The notes beneath the pieces are model-generated. The model saw only the letters and a program-made list of their open reading frames with translations. It did no database searches and had not been told where the DNA came from. A stretch of 5,460 nt of DNA from a bacterium (GTDB lineage: Bacteria; Zhuqueibacterota; Zhuqueibacteria; Thermofontimicrobiales; Thermofontimicrobiaceae): contig JALOPY010000269.1 in NCBI GenBank assembly GCA_025453735.1, forward strand, positions 1 through 5,460, written 5' to 3'. The stretch's first letter is position 1. Every line of letters starts with the position of its first letter. The position numbers were made by a program, and so were the translations under genes. This document shows, piece after piece, positions 1 through 5,460 of the stretch.

Positions 1-267
1 TTGCCCGTCGCCTCCACAATCTCGATCTCTTCCTCCGTCAGCCCGTAAAGCCGAGCCCCCGTTGATCTGCCCTTCCGTGGCCTCGATCAGGCCGCTTTCC
101 AGGGCAGTTTTTTCGTCAGGCGTGTGAGCTTTGGGGAGCTGTTTATGCAGGGCGAGCATCTTCTCCACCCGGGAGACTATGTGATCGTGGCGGGCGACGT
201 ATGTGGCATCGGAGAGGTCAACGAGATTGATGGGAACTTTTCTGAAGCTTTGAGACGTAGTTGATAA
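1..267 (-). pseudogene. C-terminal remnant of Eco57I/MmeI-like restriction-modification methylase, truncated and frameshifted
   Basis: Read on the minus strand, positions 267 to 61 give an open frame containing ARHDHIVSRVEKMLALHKQL, followed by a TPDEKTALES and IEATEGQIN stretch. The next bases continue in a different frame as ARLYGLTEEEIEIVE down to the window edge. This coiled-coil tail (a helical 'ML.LHK.L' segment, then 'LYGLTEEEI..VE') is the recurrent C-terminus of large Eco57I/TaqI/MmeI-type proteins that combine N6-adenine methylation with DNA recognition, and sometimes cleavage. Only the last ~85 residues remain. The methyltransferase domain and its NPPY motif are absent, because the frame meets a TAG at 270-268 and beta-galactosidase sequence begins immediately beyond. 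A single-base frame change near 54-61, beside a run of five C, separates the two homologous blocks. The region is visibly more GC-rich than the DNA to its right. The stop codon lies outside the window. It cannot be functional as it stands. The family assignment rests on motif recognition from memory, so the exact subfamily is uncertain. Confidence 0.75.
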
Positions 268-1512
268 CTAGAAAGAGACTTAAAAATTTCAAAAAAGAGA
301 TTCAATAACTATGATTTCAATGATTTAAGCATATTCGATATTCACTGGGAAATTCTTGCCGATGGAAAATCCATTGATAAAGGATTGCTTTCAAAACCAA
401 GAATTTTGCCCAAAGAGAGTCGGATCATAACTGCTGATCTATCGAAAATTAAGCTCGAGCCAGGCGTCGAATATTTTCTCAATTTCAGCGCCAGAGCGAC
501 TGAGCCTGAGCCGCTCATTCCGGCTGGCTATGAGATCGCTTATGAGCAATTTCAATTGCCCATTGAAATGAAAGTAGCAAAAACCGATATTTCCAGCCTG
601 CCGAAATTGACGCTCAGCCAATCGGATCAGACGATCACGGTGAGCGGTAAAAATTTTCAACTTGAATTTGATAAAAATAGGGGGACGATTTCTTCCTATA
701 AATTTCAAGGCACACAATTGATTGAAGCTGGATTAGAGCCAAACTTCTGGCGGGCGCCGACGGACAACGATTTTGGCAACGGGATGCAGAAACGCTGTGA
801 GATCTGGCGATATGCGGGGCGGTATCGAACCGTCGATGAAGTTCAAGTCGAACAGATTTCTGATTCGGAAATCAAAATTTCATTCCATTTTGATTTGAAA
901 GAAGCCGAATCGAAACATCGAACCAGTTTCACAGTGCTTGGCAGCGGAGATGTGATCGTGGAAAATAATTTCACGCCCGGGCAAAAGGTGCTGCCCGAAT
1001 TGCCCCGTTTTGGCATGACAATGGCGATTCCGAAAAGCTATGATAAAGTGGTCTGGTACGGCAGAGGTCCGCATGAAAATTACTCGGATCGAAAGACCAG
1101 TGCACTGGTTGCCGTTTATCGCAGCACCGTTCGAGAGCTGTTTGAGCCCTACATCAGCCCCCAGGAAAACGGCTACAAAACCGATGTCCGCTGGGTCGCT
1201 TTCTTGAATGAGAAGGGGGATGGCTTGATGGCAGTTGGCATGCCGCTGATATGTTTTTCGGCCCTGCACTACACCAATGAAGACATGACACAACAAAGCC
1301 GTGGCACCATGCACCCGACGGATTTGCAAGAGCGAGACTTTGTCTTTTTGAATCTGGATTATAAACAGATGGGTGTCGGTGGCGATGATTCCTGGGGAGC
1401 GAGATCGCATCCTGAATATTCTTTGCCAGCGCAGGAATATTCATATAAATTTCGATTGAAGCCTGTTACCAAGAAGGATAATTTGATGAGCGTAAGTAAA
1501 GGCATGAAATAA
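268..1512 (+). pseudogene. lacZ: beta-galactosidase (GH2, LacZ-type), C-terminal fragment lacking the catalytic domain
   Basis: GH2 beta-galactosidases hydrolyse terminal beta-galactosides. They are normally about 1000 residues, with sugar-binding, Ig-like, TIM-barrel, second Ig-like and large C-terminal beta-sandwich domains. Only the last ~414 codons are present. Residues below are numbered from the TTG at 385. The Ig-like domain 4 includes the in-frame stretch before 385 (YDFNDL.IFDIHWEIL) and PAGYEIAYEQFQLP. The beta-sandwich domain follows, with FWRAPTDNDFGN at 121-132, VWYGRGPHENYSDR at 223-236, PYISPQENG at 255-263 and GGDDSW at 332-337. The last holds the Trp equivalent to the substrate-contacting Trp999 of E. 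coli LacZ. The barrel with both catalytic glutamates is missing. Homology runs upstream to about 283, but no ATG or GTG occurs in frame before 385. The TTG there has no properly spaced ribosome binding site and falls inside a domain, so it is not a genuine start. The fragment has no internal stop or frameshift, which suggests recent truncation or an assembly artefact. A strong terminator follows at once. Confidence 0.88.
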
Positions 1513-1522
1513 ATCATTCGTG

Positions 1523-1561
1523 AAAGATGGAGACCATTTTGGTAATGGTTTCCATCTTTTT
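1523..1561 (+). terminator. Rho-independent terminator after the lacZ fragment
   Basis: A 16-bp stem (1523-1538 with 1544-1559) has a single G:U pair and a 5-base loop, TTGGT. It runs into five T at 1557-1561. It begins 10 bases after the stop codon, so it is the natural 3' end of the former beta-galactosidase transcript and isolates the downstream gene. Confidence 0.85.
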
Positions 1562-1638
1562 ATGAAATCATGAAAATGATATAGATCTATTCCTGCCTTT
1601 TTTCAAGTCTTTTTAAAATATTTCCAGGAAATTTTTAG

Positions 1639-1669
1639 TTGACTTTAACCTCGTTTATTTTTATATTTG
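1639..1669 (+). promoter_or_regulatory. Promoter of the Uma2 gene
   Basis: TTGACT (1639-1644) and TATATT (1662-1667) are separated by exactly 17 bases, and each matches the sigma70 consensus at 5 of 6 positions. The second element also reads TATATTTG (1662-1669), a perfect fit to the TAnnTTTG element of Bacteroidetes promoters, with a TTG 20 bases upstream. The start codon is about 40 bases further on, leaving a short leader. The region is AT-rich and lies just after a terminator, as expected for an independent transcription unit. It is a prediction from sequence only. Confidence 0.7.
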
Positions 1670-1697
1670 CATCGACTCCAATTCTGTAATCAAATAT

Positions 1698-1703
1698 GAG
1701 GAA
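1698..1703 (+). promoter_or_regulatory. Ribosome binding site of the Uma2 gene
   Basis: GAGGAA lies 6 bases before the ATG at 1710, a standard Shine-Dalgarno position. It supports 1710 as the translation start. Confidence 0.75.
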
Positions 1704-1709
1704 TGAACC

Positions 1710-2300
1710 ATGGAACAGCTTGCCCACAAAAAATATTATACTCCTGAAGAATATTTGCAGCTTGAAGAACAGGCTGATTATAAAAGTGAGTACTACAAAG
1801 GTGAAATTTTTGCTATGTCGGGAGGATCAGTCAATCATAACCTGATTATTGGCAATGTACATGCCAGCCTCTACCAAAAGATGAGAGATAGCAAATGTTT
1901 CGCTTTTATGAATGATGTCCGATTGTGGATTGACGAAAAAAATCTGTTCACCTATCCCGACATCATGATCGTCTGCAGCAAAATTGAATTCTACCAGGAT
2001 CGGAATGATACGATTACCAATCCGCTGGTTATATTTGAAGTCCTATCTGAATCGACGAAAAATTATGATCGAGGCGAGAAGTTTGTTTTTTATCGGTCGA
2101 TACCATCATTTCAAGAATACATTTTAATCGATCAAGCCAAAATTCATGTGGAACATTTCAGTATTGGTGAACAAGGCAAATGGATCTTATCCGAATATGA
2201 TGATCCCGATAATGTTCTAAAACTTAACAAAGTTGATTTTCAGATTCCGCTGAAAGATATTTATCATCGGGTGGAATTTGGAGAAGATAAACAAAATTAG
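1710..2300 (+). CDS. Uma2 family protein (DUF820), PD-(D/E)XK nuclease fold
   Basis: This is a complete 196-residue protein, the usual length for the Uma2 (DUF820) family. The family has a restriction-endonuclease-like PD-(D/E)XK fold and is often present in many scattered copies in cyanobacteria, Chloroflexi and FCB-group bacteria. Its cellular role is poorly known. It opens with the typical YTPEEYLQLEE stretch and the YKGEIFAMSGGS block (29-40). The predicted catalytic residues are visible: Asp84 in TYPDIMIV (81-88) and Glu110 in the strand VIFEVLSEST (107-116). Conserved Lys124 is in RGEKFVFY, and EYILID (136-141) follows. No key residue appears lost, so the fold and active site look intact. 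The start is set by a good ribosome binding site and a promoter at 1639-1669. The gene stands alone between two terminators with no antitoxin-like or methylase partner beside it. The family call is firm. Nuclease activity is inferred from the fold and has not been shown here. Confidence 0.92.
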   Translation: MEQLAHKKYYTPEEYLQLEEQADYKSEYYKGEIFAMSGGSVNHNLIIGNVHASLYQKMRDSKCFAFMNDVRLWIDEKNLFTYPDIMIVCSKIEFYQDRNDTITNPLVIFEVLSESTKNYDRGEKFVFYRSIPSFQEYILIDQAKIHVEHFSIGEQGKWILSEYDDPDNVLKLNKVDFQIPLKDIYHRVEFGEDKQN

Positions 2301-2337
2301 CATTCCCAAACCTCTCAGGTTTGAGAATGCTTTTTTT
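2299..2337 (+). terminator. Rho-independent terminator between convergent genes
   Basis: A stem of 7 + 7 bp with one C/A mismatch (2299-2313 with 2317-2331) closes on a 3-base CTC loop and is followed by seven T (2331-2337). The stem begins inside the TAG stop codon of the Uma2 gene. The minus-strand peptidase ends only 11 bases to the right, so the same hairpin could also stop the opposite transcript. On that strand, however, the following bases (TAATTTTG) are only weakly U-rich. Confidence 0.87.
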
Positions 2338-2348
2338 ATCTCTGTCAA

Positions 2349-4811
2349 TTATTTGTTTTCTTCACCCTGCTTTACATTCTTCACATACTTATCCAGCCAC
2401 GTTAGCATCTCCCACATCACATGCATAGTCGATTCACGGGCACGATAGCCGTGGCTTTCATGGGGGAGCATCACCAGTCTTGCAGTAGTGCCATGACCTT
2501 TCAGGGCATTGTAAAATCGTTCGCTCTGAATCGGAAAGGTACCGGAATTATTATCTGCCTCGCCATGAATCAGCAGAATCGGTTCATTTATTTTATCCGC
2601 ATGCATAAAAGGCGACATCTTGAAATAGATGTCCGGGGCTTCCCAGAATGTCCGTTCTTCTGCCTGGAAGCCAAATGGCGTCAATGTCCGGTTGTACGCG
2701 CCGCTGCGGGCAATTCCAGCCCGGAACAGATCGGAATGCGCGAGTAGATTTGCGGTCATAAACGCTCCGTAAGAATGCCCGCCAATGGCAATTCGATCAC
2801 GGTCGGCAATGCCCCGCCGCACAACTTCATCGATTGCCGCTTTTGCACTGGCGACAAGTTGCGCGATGTACGTATCATTCGGCTCCTTCTCCCCTTCACC
2901 GATGATCGGCATGGCAGGATTATCAAGAATGGCATAGCCCTGGGTCAACAGCAGCAGATGCGACGTAGGGCTGATTCGGATAAATTGGTGCGGCGAGCCG
3001 CGCATCTGTCCGGCCGCGTCGGCGCTTTTGAACTCCTGCGGATACGCCCACATCAGCATTGGCAGCGGACCATCTTGTTCCGCGGAATAGCCAGGAGGCA
3101 GATAAAGCGTGGCTGTCAATTGAACGCCATCGTCTCGCTGGTAGGTGATAATCTCTTTTGACACCTCTTTCAGCGCAGGCGTGGGATGCGAAAAATTAGT
3201 GAGCTGTTGAAAGCGCTTTGTCGTCAAACTTCTCAAGAAATAGTTCGGCGGCTCAGTGGCGGATTCACGACGAGTGACAAATTCATTATTTTTTTCCGAA
3301 ATGAACGATACAAAGGATTCGTAATATGGCGCTTCGGATTGCCACAATCGCCTGGTTTTTAACGTCGTCAAATTCAATTGATCCAGGAAAGGACGATCTC
3401 CCTCTGGTGAAGCGCCAAAACCGCTCAAAAAAATAGATTTGCCGTCATTAGATGTTAACAGCACCGATGTCCCAAATTCGCTCTTCTTAAGCAACGGTCT
3501 GCCGGGATCTGAATAGCGATCTTCATACGAGCGATCGAACAGGAGTTTTGCAGCAGCAGGCGTGTTGGGCGGAACGAGCCAGGTCCTGGTTTTGCGATTT
3601 TTGCTCCACGATTCATTAATCAAAGCCAGTTTATCGCTTCCCCATGTCGCTCCAGCATACCTCATTTCAAGCGATTGCAACAGAGTTGGTTTCGCTTTGA
3701 ACGGCGCAGCTAACATAAAGATTTTATCTCGAATCGCTGATTCATTGCGGGGATCCCCGTCATCCTGCGCCTCCGCCCAGAACAGCGTGGCAGGCGCATC
3801 TTCCCGCCAGCTTACATTCCGAGGTCCCTTGCGAACCGCATCGAAGGCAGTGGGAATGTCTTCTGCCAGCGGCAAATCGGCAACCTGGTAAATGACGCTG
3901 CCGGACAGGTCCCACACTTCAATTTTCATCGGAAAATAATAGACCGGCACCAGGTAAGAGTACGGTCGATGCAGAGTTTGCACGAGCAAATATTTTCCAT
4001 CAGGCGACGGTGTAACTTCAGCATAAATCGCAGGATCGCCGATTGATCGCGTCTCGCCGGTAAATTTAACCTTGATGATTTGAGATGTGGTGTAATATTC
4101 AAATTGTGATTCGTCGTACGGATTTTTCAGAAGATCCTGATAGGTACGAGATGGGGCTTTTTTCCCAACATTTTCCTGAATCACCGGTCCTTGTGGCAGG
4201 ATCGGCGCTTGAGGCGCCTCTCCCCTATTTTGTGGAATCGTGAGGCAGAGAAGCGATTGATTATCCGAAAGCCAACTGATCGCATTGCCGAACGCATCAT
4301 TAATAACTTGATCTGTTATTTTTGTTGCACTGCCAGCTTGAATATCAGCAACCCATAGCTCGATTCCATTTGACGATGTCAACGTGAAAGCGACTTTCTT
4401 GCCATCCGGCGACCAGAGCAGATTGCTGATCTTCGCGTTATCCGGGAGTTGAATTAATCTCTCTTCGCCAGAAGCAAGCGTTTTGACGATTAATTTGGAA
4501 AAGAATCCACTTCGGCTGGGACCATTGGTTCGGGGATTAATGCGCAAACCAGCGATGCGGATTTCCGGCTGAGCAAGTTCTTCGATGGAAGGCAGTTCAG
4601 CGCGTTCCATAATCAACAGCCACTTTTTCGCCGGACTGATCTCGACAGATGGTATTGATGGCGCATCGATAATAGTGGTGATTGCTTGTGGCGGTTTCTG
4701 GTAAACCAGATTATCCTGGGCGAAAATCGTTTCAGAACTGATTAGAAACGCTAAAGCGGCAAGCCAAAAGACAATTTGGACTGGCTTGATTCTGGTTGAT
4801 AAATTTGCCAT
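2349..4811 (-). CDS. Exported S9 family serine peptidase, glutamyl endopeptidase (S9D)-like
   Basis: This 820-residue protein has the prolyl oligopeptidase-family plan. A signal peptide comes first (hydrophobic VFWLAALAFLI, likely cut after A31 in IFA-QD). A beta-propeller-like region follows (about 55-540), with LLWSPDGKKVAF at 131-142 and SPDGKYLLVQ at 269-278. The C-terminal alpha/beta-hydrolase domain spans about 555-812. The catalytic triad is intact: Ser680 in GGHSYGAF, Asp753 in HGEADNN and His787 in HESHGY. Tyr590 in WAYP is the likely oxyanion-hole residue. Blocks such as KKAPSRTYQDLLKNPYDE (217-234), ARSGAYNRTLTPFGFQ (701-716) and ILLIHGEADNN match what I recall of plant chloroplast glutamyl endopeptidase CGEP and its bacterial homologues, which cleave after Glu. 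Specificity here is inferred. The protein should act in the periplasm or outside the cell on peptides; I see no C-terminal sorting domain. It lies 34 bp downstream of the ROK gene on the same strand, with its own strong ribosome binding site, and is probably its operon partner. Confidence 0.92.
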   Translation of the reverse strand: MANLSTRIKPVQIVFWLAALAFLISSETIFAQDNLVYQKPPQAITTIIDAPSIPSVEISPAKKWLLIMERAELPSIEELAQPEIRIAGLRINPRTNGPSRSGFFSKLIVKTLASGEERLIQLPDNAKISNLLWSPDGKKVAFTLTSSNGIELWVADIQAGSATKITDQVINDAFGNAISWLSDNQSLLCLTIPQNRGEAPQAPILPQGPVIQENVGKKAPSRTYQDLLKNPYDESQFEYYTTSQIIKVKFTGETRSIGDPAIYAEVTPSPDGKYLLVQTLHRPYSYLVPVYYFPMKIEVWDLSGSVIYQVADLPLAEDIPTAFDAVRKGPRNVSWREDAPATLFWAEAQDDGDPRNESAIRDKIFMLAAPFKAKPTLLQSLEMRYAGATWGSDKLALINESWSKNRKTRTWLVPPNTPAAAKLLFDRSYEDRYSDPGRPLLKKSEFGTSVLLTSNDGKSIFLSGFGASPEGDRPFLDQLNLTTLKTRRLWQSEAPYYESFVSFISEKNNEFVTRRESATEPPNYFLRSLTTKRFQQLTNFSHPTPALKEVSKEIITYQRDDGVQLTATLYLPPGYSAEQDGPLPMLMWAYPQEFKSADAAGQMRGSPHQFIRISPTSHLLLLTQGYAILDNPAMPIIGEGEKEPNDTYIAQLVASAKAAIDEVVRRGIADRDRIAIGGHSYGAFMTANLLAHSDLFRAGIARSGAYNRTLTPFGFQAEERTFWEAPDIYFKMSPFMHADKINEPILLIHGEADNNSGTFPIQSERFYNALKGHGTTARLVMLPHESHGYRARESTMHVMWEMLTWLDKYVKNVKQGEENK

Positions 4812-4816
4812 TGTTT

Positions 4817-4824
4817 CTCCTCCC
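4817..4824 (-). promoter_or_regulatory. Ribosome binding site of the S9 peptidase
   Basis: On the minus strand GGGAGGAG lies 5 bases before the ATG at 4811, an almost ideal Shine-Dalgarno sequence. It fixes the start, so that the signal peptide begins at residue 1. It also suggests efficient translation independent of the upstream ROK gene. Confidence 0.85.
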
Positions 4825-4845
4825 GATTATTTTTGCACTGTTTTA

Positions 4846-5460
4846 TCAGGACATTAATAAAGCCGCCGCTCCCAATAATCCAGCATTTTCTTCCAGAGAT
4901 GATTTTTGAATTTTGAGATGTTCTCGCGATCCGCCAATGACGACAACGTCCGGATCTAAAATATTCACCATCACGGCTACGATTTTCCCCACGTGAAAAC
5001 CAAATTCTGACCAGGCATTCAGAGCCATTTTTTCTCCCTTCGAGGCGAGATCGTAAATCAATTTCGCTTCTGAATCTTTGCCTGAAAGCTGTTTGTAAAT
5101 TCGCCGGATACTTTTTGCCGAGCCATATTCTTCCACCGTTGAATCGAGATATGGGGCGCACCAGATTTCCGCAGCAGTTCCGGTTGCTCCCGCGAAAATT
5201 TTGCGGTTCATCACGATGCCGCAACCGCAGCCTGTCCCCAGGGTGAGTCCACAAACAATCGATGCATGTTGCGCGGCGCCAAACCACGCTTCTCCGAGAA
5301 CAAAACAATTGCCATCATTATTAATTTTGACTGGCTTCTGAAAATAGTTTTCTAATCGTTTCCGCAATGGGAAAAAATGCAGCGTCGGCAGATTGGGCGC
5401 TTCCAAAATGATTCCCTTTTCCAGATCCAGCGGACCTGGAGAACCGATGCCAATCCCTGC
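4846..5460 (-). CDS. ROK family sugar kinase/regulator, 5' end beyond window, atypical
   Basis: The frame is open to the right edge (204 residues seen), so the N-terminal ATP-binding part lies outside. ROK proteins are sugar kinases (glucokinase, N-acetylhexosamine kinases) or sugar-responsive repressors. Visible residues, numbered from the edge, show GIGIGSPGPLD (2-12), EAPNLP (20-25) and NNDGN (47-51) with the predicted catalytic base Asp49. These are followed by LGEAWFGAA, the phosphate-binding LGTGCGCGIV (74-83), LDPDVVVIGG (168-177) and the C-terminal AGLLGAAAL. No helix-turn-helix can be judged because the N-terminus is missing. Two oddities stand out. The usual ROK zinc signature (His plus CxCGxxGCxE) is absent, replaced by ATGTAAEIW.APYLD (92-106). 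The stretch from IGG to the terminal NAGLLGAAA is about 25-30 residues shorter than usual. A TTG at 5406 could be mistaken for a start, but homology continues upstream of it. It is probably cotranscribed with the peptidase 34 bp downstream. Kinase activity and substrate are unproven. Confidence 0.85.
   Translation of the reverse strand, partial: AGIGIGSPGPLDLEKGIILEAPNLPTLHFFPLRKRLENYFQKPVKINNDGNCFVLGEAWFGAAQHASIVCGLTLGTGCGCGIVMNRKIFAGATGTAAEIWCAPYLDSTVEEYGSAKSIRRIYKQLSGKDSEAKLIYDLASKGEKMALNAWSEFGFHVGKIVAVMVNILDPDVVVIGGSREHLKIQKSSLEENAGLLGAAALLMS

Noticed and set aside
385..387. TTG as the genuine start of a 375-residue protein
   Set aside because: Beta-galactosidase homology continues in frame upstream to about 283, the codon falls within a domain, and no properly spaced ribosome binding site precedes it.
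880..1410. Minus-strand open frames opposite the beta-galactosidase fragment
   Set aside because: The plus strand has strong GH2 homology throughout. The antisense frames show no recognisable domain and no ribosome binding site.
1567..1590. Small inverted repeat ATCAT-GAAA-ATGAT followed by a 10-bp palindrome ATAGATCTAT
   Set aside because: Short, AT-rich, and about 50 bases upstream of the -35 element. No regulator gene is nearby to use it as an operator, and chance is a sufficient explanation.
1590..1630. TTCCTG at 1590-1595 and its inverse CAGGAA at 1625-1630
   Set aside because: A 6-bp inverted repeat with a 29-base AT-rich spacer is expected by chance and resembles no known element.
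1710..2300. Uma2 gene as part of a defence or toxin-antitoxin module, together with the restriction-modification tail
   Set aside because: The two are separated by the lacZ fragment and a terminator, the restriction-modification piece is dead, and the Uma2 gene has its own promoter and no small partner gene.
2421..3161. Plus-strand open frames opposite the peptidase hydrolase domain
   Set aside because: They are antisense shadows of the conserved catalytic region, with no family resemblance or translation signals.
4751..5308. Long minus-strand open frame overlapping the ROK gene and the peptidase start
   Set aside because: It is out of frame with clear ROK homology, has an Arg/Cys-rich shadow composition, and overlaps both real genes.

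Overview
The window reads as a piece of chromosome from a Gram-negative, polysaccharide-using bacterium with moderate base composition. It carries the tail of a GH2 beta-galactosidase, a solitary Uma2-family nuclease-fold gene, an exported S9 peptidase of the glutamyl endopeptidase type, and a ROK-family sugar kinase or regulator. The single clear promoter (1639-1669) fits both a sigma70-type -35/-10 pair and the TAnnTTTG element described for Bacteroidetes. Together with the gene content, this makes a Bacteroidetes/FCB-superphylum-like host (for example KSB1 or Calditrichota-type lineages) a reasonable guess, but the sequence does not prove it.

Layout. From 1 to about 267, on the minus strand, lies a GC-rich remnant of the extreme C-terminus of an Eco57I/MmeI-like restriction-modification methylase. 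It is cut off at its N-terminal side and also frameshifted near 54-61. It abuts directly a beta-galactosidase (LacZ-type) fragment on the plus strand (about 268-1512), which has lost its whole N-terminal part including the catalytic barrel. Two unrelated genes, each missing its 5' part, therefore meet head to head at about 245-285. This is a rearrangement scar or an assembly join. The LacZ fragment ends in a strong hairpin terminator (1523-1561).

After a short intergenic region with a good promoter and ribosome binding site comes a complete Uma2 gene (1710-2300). It ends in a second strong terminator (2299-2337) that sits between it and a convergent minus-strand pair. That pair reads from the right edge: a ROK-family gene (4846 to beyond 5460, incomplete at its 5' end), then, 34 bp downstream, the S9 peptidase (4811-2349). 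The two are probably cotranscribed. The peptidase has a signal peptide, a beta-propeller and an intact Ser-Asp-His triad. The ROK protein lacks the usual ROK zinc motif and appears about 25-30 residues short near its C-terminus.

Functionally, the beta-galactosidase remnant and the ROK gene both point to carbohydrate use, and the peptidase to protein or peptide breakdown outside the cytoplasm. I see no RNA gene, CRISPR array, insertion sequence or obvious novel multi-gene system. The most noteworthy signals are the double-truncation junction and the unusual ROK protein.
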